Shown here: piece by piece, positions 1-6,077 of the stretch
How the letters are laid out: each line of letters opens with the position of its first letter
Numbering within the stretch: position 1 is the stretch's first letter
Assembly (NCBI GenBank): GCA_031289895.1
Contig: JAITOP010000108.1
Span: 1-7,260, forward strand
From: Prevotellaceae bacterium
GTDB lineage: Bacteria; Bacteroidota; Bacteroidia; Bacteroidales; UBA932
Direction of reading: 5' to 3'
Length of the DNA stretch: 7,260 bases
Translations under genes and position numbers: made by a program
Notes under the pieces: generated by a model
Told to the model about the DNA's origin: nothing
The model's input: only the letters and a program-made list of their open reading frames with translations
Databases searched by the model: none

Positions 1-458
1 GTATGATTAATAAATTTTAAAAAATCGTTTTTTGAAATGATAAGCGATGCTGTATTTATGCAAGGATGAAAACTCAATCGTTGAGCATGTTGCAAATTTT
101 CATCAATAAAAACATGAACGTGATGTTCGGTATCGTTTATCAAACCGAATGGCGTAACCGAGCCGGGTGTTACGCCGAGATATTTCATCAGTCGTTGTTC
201 CGAAGCAAAACTGAGCTTGCCCTGATGCAACTGTTTTTCGATACTGTGAATATCCATATCGCGGTCGCAATCAAGAATTACCAAATAATGTTGATTGCCT
301 TTGTGGTTGCGCAAAAACAGATTTTTGCAATGTTGAGCATCATAACCCGACCAATATTGTTTTGCAATTTCGGTTGTAGGTGCTTCGGGATGTTCAATAT
401 ATTGAAACTCAATATTTAAATTTTCGAGCAGTTGATATAATTTTGGTGAGCCGTTCAT
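1..458 (-). CDS. YbaK/ProX-family prolyl-tRNA editing domain protein (3' end beyond the window)
   Basis: The reverse strand reads open from an ATG at 458-456 to the left edge: 152 codons with no stop. The product matches the free-standing prolyl-tRNA synthetase-associated editing proteins (YbaK/ProXp-ala/PrdX type). These cytoplasmic hydrolases remove wrongly attached alanine or related amino acids from tRNA-Pro. Family signs include KNLFLR at about 45-50, whose Lys45 is at the place of the conserved catalytic lysine. LGVTPGSVTPFGLIND follows at about 94-109 with the GxVTPF signature. Near the end, HPCINTASLIIS is followed by DFLKFI. Family members have about 160-170 residues, so only some 10-20 C-terminal residues are missing. 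The start is the first ATG and gives the usual N-terminus with the ...HPEAPTTE... element. It lies downstream of, and co-directional with, the gene at 553-933, 94 bases away. Substrate preference (Ala or another amino acid) cannot be decided here. Confidence 0.9.
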   Translation of the reverse strand, partial: MNGSPKLYQLLENLNIEFQYIEHPEAPTTEIAKQYWSGYDAQHCKNLFLRNHKGNQHYLVILDCDRDMDIHSIEKQLHQGKLSFASEQRLMKYLGVTPGSVTPFGLINDTEHHVHVFIDENLQHAQRLSFHPCINTASLIISKNDFLKFINH

Positions 459-552
459 TTTTATAGATGCAAATAATAAAATTATTTTTAAATAAATTTC
501 ATTATATAAGTTAACAAATGAAATAAATAATAGGATTTCTACTTACAGATTT

Positions 553-933
553 TTATTCATTATCCATATCAGAAGAAAATATATTTAGGGCAACTTTTAT
601 TGTATCAATACTTCTTTTTAGAAATTTGTCAATATCGGAAGTATTGCCCAAAAACATTTCTACAGATGCATATACACAATCTCCTATAATTCTGAATTTG
701 ACTGCTTTAACATTTATATTATTTGCGATTTTTAATGCTTTGATTATTTCTGCTTCATCTGAAAAATCCCAACGGATTCCTGCAAATAAATCGAAGTACA
801 ATTCATCCTTTTTATCTATGTGAATCCAAAAAAATGATGAACTATTAACTCTAAATTCAATACAGTTCTCATTAATTATTGGGTCAAAACCTTCTTTTTT
901 AAGGCATTCCATGCATTTTTGGTGTAATTCCAT
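553..933 (-). CDS. Small cytoplasmic protein, possibly YbjN/secretion-chaperone-like
   Basis: The protein has 126 residues, with no signal peptide or membrane segment. Its layout is an N-terminal helix with two cysteines (CMEC, about residues 7-10), then alternating strands including FFWIHIDKKDELYFDLFAGI (34-53). A helix rich in Ala, Asn and Ile follows (EIIKALKIANNIN), then further strands and a C-terminal helix (DIDKFLKRSIDTIKVALNIF). This order resembles the YbjN / type III secretion chaperone-like fold, in which a helix of the type 'ALxxANxxN' sits between two strand pairs. That is fold-level inference; I do not recognise a specific family and no function can be assigned. By hand count the region 541-900 has about 27% G+C, clearly below sampled dacB lines, which fits either a relaxed-composition gene or foreign origin. 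It is divergent from dacB and has its own candidate -7 box at 994-987. Confidence 0.75.
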   Translation of the reverse strand: MELHQKCMECLKKEGFDPIINENCIEFRVNSSSFFWIHIDKKDELYFDLFAGIRWDFSDEAEIIKALKIANNINVKAVKFRIIGDCVYASVEMFLGNTSDIDKFLKRSIDTIKVALNIFSSDMDNE

Positions 934-986
934 TTTATAAATTTTAAAATTATTTTAAATCGTTTTCTAATCGTATCAAAACTTTG

Positions 987-994
987 CAAAAATA
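987..994 (-). promoter_or_regulatory. Candidate Bacteroidota -7 box for the 553-933 gene
   Basis: On the minus strand this reads TATTTTTG, an exact match to the Bacteroidota -7 consensus TAnnTTTG. It lies 53 bases before the ATG at 933. No TTG-type -33 element is visible at the expected spacing, and in such AT-rich sequence a chance match is possible. Confidence 0.35.
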
Positions 995-1056
995 ATTAAA
1001 ATATCTTGATTTTTATTTTTATTGCGAAAATTTACTGAAAAATTAAAAATATCTTG

Positions 1057-1064
1057 TAACTTTG
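1057..1064 (+). promoter_or_regulatory. dacB: Bacteroidota -7 box of dacB
   Basis: TAACTTTG matches TAnnTTTG exactly and ends 20 bases before the dacB ATG, giving a short predicted leader of roughly 10-15 bases. The -33 element is weak: CTG at 1035-1037 stands where TTG is expected, with a 19-base spacer. The leader has no proper Shine-Dalgarno sequence, as is usual in this phylum. Confidence 0.6.
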
Positions 1065-1084
1065 AATTATTAAATTAATCGGAA

Positions 1085-2569
1085 ATGAGTAAAAAATATT
1101 TGTTGCTGTTGCTTTTTGTTATTGCATTTAACCCTGTTTTTGCGCAAAACAAAGCGGATGCAAAACTGCCAAAACTTGCAAAATTTAAAGATTATGCAGA
1201 GGATTTAAAAGACGATGACAACGATTTGCGCAATGCCGTGTGGAGCGTGGCTGTTGCCGATGCAAAAACAGGCAAATTTTTATTCGAATATAATTCAAAT
1301 ATAAGTTTGCTGCCGGCATCGAATATGAAAATTGTTACAACAGGCGTAGGTTTGCTGTTGCTTGGCGCAGATTATAATTTCAAAACAAAACTCGAATACA
1401 CAGGAAATATAACCGATTCGGTGCTTGATGGCGATATTTATATTGTTGGCGGCGGCGACCCGTCTCTTGGCTCGGCAATTTACCAAAATACTGTTCCCGA
1501 TTCTGTTTTTTATAAATGGACGCAAGCAATCAAGCAATTGGGAGTAAAACAAATAAACGGCAAAATTATAGGCGATACTCGTTTTTTTGACGATGAAAAC
1601 CGGCACGGTTCGTGGGAATTTGACGATATTGGCACTGATTACGGCGCAGGAGTAAGCGGAATCCAATTTATGGATAATATGTGTAAATTGCATATCGAAT
1701 CGGCTGCAAACGTTGATAAAAAACCGAATATTACGAAAGTAGAACCTTATATTCCCGAAATTTCGTGGGAAAATTATCTAACTTCAACCGACAGCGTAAA
1801 TGATGCAGGCGTAAGTTTGTACAGTTCTCCGTATTCGGCGCGGGCATTGTTGTTGGGCAAAGTTTTGACAAAATCGCGAAGCAAAACAATTTCGGCAGCA
1901 ATTCCAAACCCTGCATATACTTGCGTTTGGTATTTCAATAAATATTTAAATCAGAATGGAATAACAACATCAAATCGTACCGAAATTTTGGAACGTTCTT
2001 CACAAAATCAAACCCTAACAGCCACACATTTTTATACTTACACTTCGCCCGTGCTTACCGAAATCATACACGAAACCAACAAAAGCAGCAACAACAGTTT
2101 TGCCGAAACAATTTTGAAAACGATAGGAGCGGAGTTGGGCAACAACGGCTCTACCTACGATGGACGTAAATTGCTTGCAAAAAAACTTGAAGAATTAAAC
2201 ATCGCAACAGATGGTTTCCAGCAATCGGATGGCAGCGGATTATCGCGGCACGGCTTTGTTACAACAAAATTTTTGTGCGAATATTTATCAGCGATGTACA
2301 ATAATGCCGAATATGAAAATTTCGTACAATCACTTCCCGTTGCAGGAGTTGACGGCACAATGAAAAATATGCTGAAAAATACTGCCGCCGAAGGAAACGT
2401 AAAAGCCAAAAGCGGTTCGCTGTCGGGAGTGCGCTCGTATAGCGGATATGTTACAACCCAAAGCGGCGTTGATTTATGCTTTTCGTTTATTTTTAATAAT
2501 TTTACCTGCAAATCGGCAGTAATCACTAAAAAAATGGAACGACTGATGATAATTCTTGCTGAAAATTAA
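1085..2569 (+). CDS. dacB: D-alanyl-D-alanine carboxypeptidase/endopeptidase PBP4 (S13 family)
   Basis: This is an exported 494-residue S13 penicillin-binding protein that removes terminal D-Ala from peptidoglycan stem peptides and/or cuts D-Ala-mDAP cross-links in the periplasm. Residues 1-20 are a signal peptide (SKK, Leu-rich core, ...VFA|QN). All three active-site motifs are present: SNMK at 79-82 (nucleophile Ser79, Lys82), SNN at 335-337 followed by SFAE, and KSG at 442-444 in place of the more usual KTG. Other family landmarks are the GGGDPSL segment (122-128), SDGSGLSR (381-388) and LPVAGVDGTM (417-426). Length agrees with full-length PBP4 including the inserted domain between the first two motifs. 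The ATG is the only start that retains the signal peptide. A good -7 box lies just upstream. Oddly, the stop codon TAA (2567-2569) is part of the first unit of the heptad array that follows. Confidence 0.95.
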   Translation: MSKKYLLLLLFVIAFNPVFAQNKADAKLPKLAKFKDYAEDLKDDDNDLRNAVWSVAVADAKTGKFLFEYNSNISLLPASNMKIVTTGVGLLLLGADYNFKTKLEYTGNITDSVLDGDIYIVGGGDPSLGSAIYQNTVPDSVFYKWTQAIKQLGVKQINGKIIGDTRFFDDENRHGSWEFDDIGTDYGAGVSGIQFMDNMCKLHIESAANVDKKPNITKVEPYIPEISWENYLTSTDSVNDAGVSLYSSPYSARALLLGKVLTKSRSKTISAAIPNPAYTCVWYFNKYLNQNGITTSNRTEILERSSQNQTLTATHFYTYTSPVLTEIIHETNKSSNNSFAETILKTIGAELGNNGSTYDGRKLLAKKLEELNIATDGFQQSDGSGLSRHGFVTTKFLCEYLSAMYNNAEYENFVQSLPVAGVDGTMKNMLKNTAAEGNVKAKSGSLSGVRSYSGYVTTQSGVDLCFSFIFNNFTCKSAVITKKMERLMIILAEN

Positions 2570-2840
2570 GAATTAAGAATTAAGAATTAAAAATTAAAAA
2601 TTAAAAATTAAAAATTAAAAATTAAGAAACGACTAACGACTAAATACTGAATTAAGAATTAAGAATTAAGAATTAAAAATTACGAATTAAAAATTAAGAA
2701 ACGACTAACGACTAAATACGGAATACAGAATTAAAAATTAAAAATTACGAATTACGAATTAAAAATTAAGAAACGACTAACGACTAACGACTAACGACTA
2801 ACGACTAACGACTAAATACTGAATACAGAATACAGAATAC
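2564..2840 (+). repeat. Three-block heptanucleotide repeat array between dacB and the M16 genes
   Basis: The stretch can be parsed almost entirely into 7-base words. Block 1 (2564-2649) has nine AATTAAR units, the bases AA, two ACGACTA units and one AATACTG. Block 2 (2650-2728) has seven AATTA-type units (one of them AATTACG), AA, two ACGACTA, then AATACGG and AATACAG. Block 3 (2729-2840) has six AATTA-type units (two AATTACG), AA, six ACGACTA, AATACTG, two AATACAG and a partial AATAC. The same two-base slip (AATTAAG-AA-ACGACTA) occurs in all three blocks, so whole blocks were probably duplicated rather than each run growing alone. The first unit contains the dacB stop codon and the last ends 21 bases before the next ATG. 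There are no unique spacers and no coding capacity. No TAnnTTTG promoter is present in it. Confidence 0.95.
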
Positions 2841-2861
2841 AAATTTATAAATATAAAGATA

Positions 2862-4187
2862 ATGATGAAAAAAATTTTTAGTATCGGCATTGCTGTTTGT
2901 CTTGCACTTACGGCAAATGCTCAAAAAGTAAACATTCCATTTGTTGAGTACGACCTTAGCAATGGATTGCATGTGATTTTGCATCAGGATAATTCAACTC
3001 CAAATGTAGTTGTAAGCCTGATGTATCATGTAGGTTCGAAAGATGAAAATCCCGATAAAACAGGATTTGCTCATTTGTTTGAACATTTGTTGTTCGAAGG
3101 CTCTGATAATATCGGACGCGGCGAATATATGAAAATTGTACAGTCAAACGGCGGCGAATTTAATGCCAACACGTCAAACGACCGTACTTATTATTACGAA
3201 CTGATGCCTTCAAATCAGTTGGAATTGGCATTGTGGCTGGAATCGGAACGTATGTTACACGCTAAAATTGATTCGACAGGAATTGCAACACAAAAAAATG
3301 TTGTTATCGAAGAACGCAAACAACGTATTGATAATCAGCCTTACGGAACATTTATGGAACAACTTTTCAAACGCTCGTTCAAAGAACATCATTACAGCTG
3401 GGTAACCATTGGCGATATTGAACATATACGAAATGCGTCTGATAAAGATGTTGTTGATTTTTATAAAAAATATTATGTTCCCGACAACGCGGTATTGGTA
3501 ATTGCAGGCGATTTTCAGACCGAAAACGCCAAGAAATTAGTAACAAAATATTTTGGCGATATTCAGCGCGGCGTTCAAAAAATCACTCGTTTTGCGATAA
3601 CTGAAAAACCGCTTGGCGGCGAAATTCGCGATGTTGTTTACGATAATATAACTTTGCCCGCAGTATTTATGGGCTATCGTTCACCCGCTTACGGAACAAA
3701 AGATTTTTATGCTTTCGAAATTCTTAACAGCATCCTTTCGCAAGGCAACAGTTCGCGTTTCAAAGATAATATCGACAATAAACAAAAAGCGGCGCAATCG
3801 CTTGTACTTTCGATGCCATTGGAAGAACCGAGTTTGACAATGGTGTTTGCAATTGCAAATATCGGCGGAAAACTTGAAGATACCGAAGCCGCATTAAATC
3901 ATGAAATTGACAGCGTTGTGAATTATTTAGTGAGCGACGAAGAATTGCAAAAGGCAAAAGCAACAAAAGAAACCGAAATTATATCGGAAAAAAGTTCGGT
4001 TGCAAATATAGCGCACACATTGGCAACATATTACACGTATTTTAAAAATACAAAAATGATTAATAATGAACTTGCAAATTACAGCAGCATTACTCGCGAA
4101 GATGTTAAGCGTGTAGCCGAAAAATATCTGAAACCCGAAAACAGAGTTGTATTGCATTATTTACCAAAATCTATGCAAAAAGAATAG
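2862..4187 (+). CDS. M16B zinc metallopeptidase, catalytic subunit, exported
   Basis: The protein has 441 residues and belongs to the M16 (pitrilysin/insulinase-like) family, two-domain M16B size. Residues 1-20 form a signal peptide (MMKK... TANA|QK), so it acts in the periplasm. The inverted zinc motif HLFEH lies at 71-75 (His71, catalytic Glu74, His75) within GFAHLFEHLLFEG. The third zinc ligand is expected in NVVIEER, most likely Glu151, 76 residues after His75 as in the family. The second, non-catalytic domain begins near residue 250; SSRFKDNI (297-304) matches the family's SRLF-type element. Two in-frame ATGs are adjacent (2862 and 2865), and either gives the same signal peptide. The leader AAAGATAATG closely resembles that of the next gene. 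It is co-directional with that gene, 37 bases apart, and together they look like an operon. The natural substrate cannot be read from sequence; peptide breakdown or protein processing in the periplasm are family-level possibilities. Confidence 0.93.
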   Translation: MMKKIFSIGIAVCLALTANAQKVNIPFVEYDLSNGLHVILHQDNSTPNVVVSLMYHVGSKDENPDKTGFAHLFEHLLFEGSDNIGRGEYMKIVQSNGGEFNANTSNDRTYYYELMPSNQLELALWLESERMLHAKIDSTGIATQKNVVIEERKQRIDNQPYGTFMEQLFKRSFKEHHYSWVTIGDIEHIRNASDKDVVDFYKKYYVPDNAVLVIAGDFQTENAKKLVTKYFGDIQRGVQKITRFAITEKPLGGEIRDVVYDNITLPAVFMGYRSPAYGTKDFYAFEILNSILSQGNSSRFKDNIDNKQKAAQSLVLSMPLEEPSLTMVFAIANIGGKLEDTEAALNHEIDSVVNYLVSDEELQKAKATKETEIISEKSSVANIAHTLATYYTYFKNTKMINNELANYSSITREDVKRVAEKYLKPENRVVLHYLPKSMQKE

Positions 4188-4224
4188 GGAAACGTAATAA
4201 ATTAAAATTTAATAAGATAAGATA

Positions 4225-5754
4225 ATGAAAAAAAATATAATATTTTTGGCGATATTTGCAATTAGTTTTGCAACAGCCAACGCACAGACATTAGACAGAA
4301 GTATTCAGCCGAAACCCGCGCCGGCAAACGAAATAAAAATTAAAGACGCACAAACATTCGTTCTCGATAACGGATTAAAAGTTTTTGTTGTCGAAGACCA
4401 TAAACTGCCGCAGGTATTGTTTTCGTTCAATTTTGATATTTACGATAAAATTTATGGCGAAAAAACAGGCGTTTCCGATATATTTTCAGAAGTTGCAGGC
4501 ACAGGCACTACAAGCAAAACCAAATCGGAATTAAACAAAAGTTTCGACTTGTTAGGAGCAAATTTCGGATTTAATTCAAAAAGCGGATATGTGAAAGGGC
4601 TTACAAAATATCGCTCTAAAATGATTGAATTGTTTGCCGATGTTTTATTGAACCCAATATTTACCGACGAAGAATTTAATTTGGCAAAAACTCAAATCAA
4701 ATCGGGGCTTGCCTACCTCAGTTCCGACCCTGCACAAATGGTAGAAATAGTTTCAGAAATTTTGATGTATGGAAAAAATCATCCCAAAGGCGAAATGGTA
4801 ACCACTGCAACGCTTGAGAATATTAGCATTGCCGACCTCGAAGAATATTACAAAACATTTATCGCTCCTAATAATACACGACTTGTTGTTGTTGGCGATA
4901 TTACTTTGGCAGAGGCAAAAGCCGAAGTTGAAAAATATTTCAAAAATTGGGAAAAACATGATGTTCCTGAATATAATTACGATATGCCTAAATCTCCCGA
5001 CAAATTGCGGGTTGCATTTGTAAATAAAACAGGCGCACCGCAATCGCAGGTAAAAATCTGTTATCCACTCGATTATAAACCTTACAGCGACGATTCATTT
5101 TCGGCATCAATAATGGGAAATATTTTAGGCGGCGGAGCAAGCGGACGTTTATTTCAGAATCTGCGCGAAGCACATTCATATACCTACGGCTGTTACAATC
5201 AGCTTGTTGCCGGTGATGTTGTCGGATATTATGCGGCATCGGCAGGAGTAAAAGGCGAAGTTACCGACAGCGCGATTTATCAGATTCTTTACGAAATGCA
5301 GCGCATTGTTGATTCTGCCGTAACCGAAAAAGATGTTGCCGCATCAAAAGCATTTTATTCAGGAGATTTCGGACGCAGTTTGCAACGACCCGAAACCGTT
5401 GCTGCATTTGCCGTAGCAATCGAAAAATATAATCTTCCCGCCGATTATTTTAAAAATTATCTTAAAGGAATAGAAAATGTTACTATTGAAAGCGTTCAGG
5501 CAGCAGCAAAAAAATATATTCAGCCCAAAAACGCATGGATAATTGTAGTTGGCGACGAAAAATATGCCGCTAATCTGAAACAATATGCCGCCGATGGCAA
5601 AATAGAATTTTACGATATGTACGGCAATTCGGCAGAAAGTAAAAGTAAAGCCGGTTGCGATTGCACCATTTACTATTTGGCAGCAGCAGCAGTTGTGTTA
5701 TTGATTGTTTTTATAGTTTTGCGCCGTGCAGCAGCGAAAAAAAAGAAAAAATAA
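4225..5754 (+). CDS. M16B family protein, zinc motif lost, with C-terminal membrane anchor
   Basis: The protein has 509 residues, with a signal peptide at 1-20 (MKKN...TANA|QT) followed by an M16 N-domain and C-domain. At the place where HxxEH is expected the sequence is TGVSDIFSEV (81-90), so both histidines and the glutamate are absent, and no Glu stands at the third-ligand region (about 154-164, AKTQIKSGLAY). It is therefore predicted to be inactive. The C-domain is well conserved: GGGASGRLFQNLREAHSYTYG (302-322) carries the RLF...R...Y signature. This complements the active protein encoded upstream, as in known active/inactive M16B heterodimers. Unusually, residues 482-499 form a hydrophobic segment (LAAAAVVLLIVFIVL core) followed by RRAAAKKKKK, predicted to be a single anchor with a cytoplasmic basic tail. 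Two cysteines (GCDC, 477-480) lie just before it. The end of the gene contains a run of eight A (5737-5744) and one of six (5746-5751). Role inferred: scaffold that tethers the protease complex to the inner membrane. Confidence 0.92.
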   Translation: MKKNIIFLAIFAISFATANAQTLDRSIQPKPAPANEIKIKDAQTFVLDNGLKVFVVEDHKLPQVLFSFNFDIYDKIYGEKTGVSDIFSEVAGTGTTSKTKSELNKSFDLLGANFGFNSKSGYVKGLTKYRSKMIELFADVLLNPIFTDEEFNLAKTQIKSGLAYLSSDPAQMVEIVSEILMYGKNHPKGEMVTTATLENISIADLEEYYKTFIAPNNTRLVVVGDITLAEAKAEVEKYFKNWEKHDVPEYNYDMPKSPDKLRVAFVNKTGAPQSQVKICYPLDYKPYSDDSFSASIMGNILGGGASGRLFQNLREAHSYTYGCYNQLVAGDVVGYYAASAGVKGEVTDSAIYQILYEMQRIVDSAVTEKDVAASKAFYSGDFGRSLQRPETVAAFAVAIEKYNLPADYFKNYLKGIENVTIESVQAAAKKYIQPKNAWIIVVGDEKYAANLKQYAADGKIEFYDMYGNSAESKSKAGCDCTIYYLAAAAVVLLIVFIVLRRAAAKKKKK

Positions 5755-5793
5755 AGAAGTAACAGAAGTTAAGAAGTTAGAAGTTATAGAAGA
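5755..5793 (+). repeat. Irregular AGAAGT(TA) tandem tract after the M16 stop codon
   Basis: The word AGAAGT begins at 5755, 5764, 5772 and 5779, with a degenerate AGAAGA at 5788. Start-to-start distances are 9, 8, 7 and 9, so this is a looser relative of the strict heptad tracts. It starts directly after the TAA stop. Confidence 0.6.
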
Positions 5794-5831
5794 AAAAAAT
5801 GGTAAATAAATCAATACGAAAATAAGAAAAT

Positions 5832-5881
5832 CTTTGTGAACTTTGCGGTTAAAAAACCATAAAAACCGCAAAGCCACAAAG
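5832..5881. repeat. Long imperfect inverted repeat of CTTTGYG words
   Basis: Left arm 5832-5850 (CTTTGTG, AA, CTTTGCGGTT) pairs with right arm 5864-5881 (AACCGCAAAG, C, CACAAAG). That gives 17 base pairs around a 2x1 internal bulge, with a 13-base loop (5851-5863). In each arm two related words, CTTTGTG and CTTTGCG, stand in tandem. No T-tract follows on the plus strand, so it does not look like a standard intrinsic terminator. It could be an RNA hairpin that protects the M16 mRNA 3' end, or a small repeated element. It begins 78 bases after the M16 stop codon. Confidence 0.8.
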
Positions 5882-5903
5882 AAAATTATCGAAAACTATC
5901 AAA

Positions 5904-5932
5904 CAATATTAAATAATAAAATATTGATTTTT
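5904..5932 (+). terminator. Weak AT-rich terminator candidate
   Basis: CAATATT (5904-5910) and AATATTG (5920-5926) form a 7-bp stem with a 9-base loop. A T-rich run (TTTTT at 5928-5932) follows after one A. The stem has a single G-C pair, so stability is low, and in this AT-rich spacer chance is a fair explanation. If real, it would end transcription of the M16 pair. Confidence 0.25.
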
Positions 5933-5954
5933 CTACAAAACACAACGACTTTAG

Positions 5955-6060
5955 AATTAAAAATTAAGAATTAAGAATTAAGAATTACTAACGACTGAAT
6001 ACCGAATTACTGAATACCGAATTACTGAATACTGAATACCGAATACTGAATACTGAATAC
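5955..6060 (+). repeat. Second heptanucleotide array, upstream of the 225-residue gene
   Basis: The array uses the same words in the same order as the array after dacB. It starts with AATTAAA and three AATTAAG (5955-5982), then AATTACT and AACGACT (5983-5996). A series of AATACCG/AATACTG units follows, interrupted by two 8-base AATTACTG units (6005-6012 and 6020-6027), and the last partial unit AATAC ends at 6060. The ACGACTA section is reduced to a single unit. The following ATG is 17 bases downstream. Confidence 0.92.
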
Positions 6061-6077
6061 AAAAAATACCAAAAACA

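Larger units (their letters stand above)
5755..6077. other. Gene-free stretch between the M16 pair and the next gene
   Basis: No credible coding region is seen on either strand in these 323 bases. In order it holds an irregular AGAAGT repeat tract, an AT-rich spacer, a long stem-loop of CTTTGYG words, a weak AT-rich terminator candidate, and a heptad array that ends 17 bases before the next start codon. An open frame on the minus strand crosses the array only because its heptads lack stops on that strand. No exact TAnnTTTG box was found on the plus strand, so the promoter of the downstream gene is not identified. Confidence 0.7.

Noticed and set aside
66..419. Open frame of 117 codons on the plus strand
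   Set aside because: It is the shadow of the YbaK/ProX-family gene on the minus strand, which has clear family motifs and a better start; the plus-strand product is Ile/Phe/Cys-rich without family features.
2155..2526. Open frame of 123 codons antisense to dacB
   Set aside because: Lies wholly inside dacB, whose active-site motifs fix the coding strand; no family features in the antisense product.
2564..2840. CRISPR array
   Set aside because: The units are 7 bases and directly adjacent, without unique spacers, and no cas genes are present.
4188..4224. Promoter or terminator between the two M16 genes
   Set aside because: Only 37 AT-rich bases, with no hairpin and no TTTG box; an operon is the simpler reading.
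4753..5043. Open frames on both strands inside the second M16 gene
   Set aside because: Cys/Phe/Ile-rich products typical of antisense shadows in AT-rich genes; the M16 frame is continuous through them.
5841..5848. CTTTGCGG within the stem-loop as a -7 promoter box
   Set aside because: The preceding bases give GAACTTTG, one mismatch from TAnnTTTG, with no suitably spaced -33 element, and the sequence is explained by the inverted repeat.
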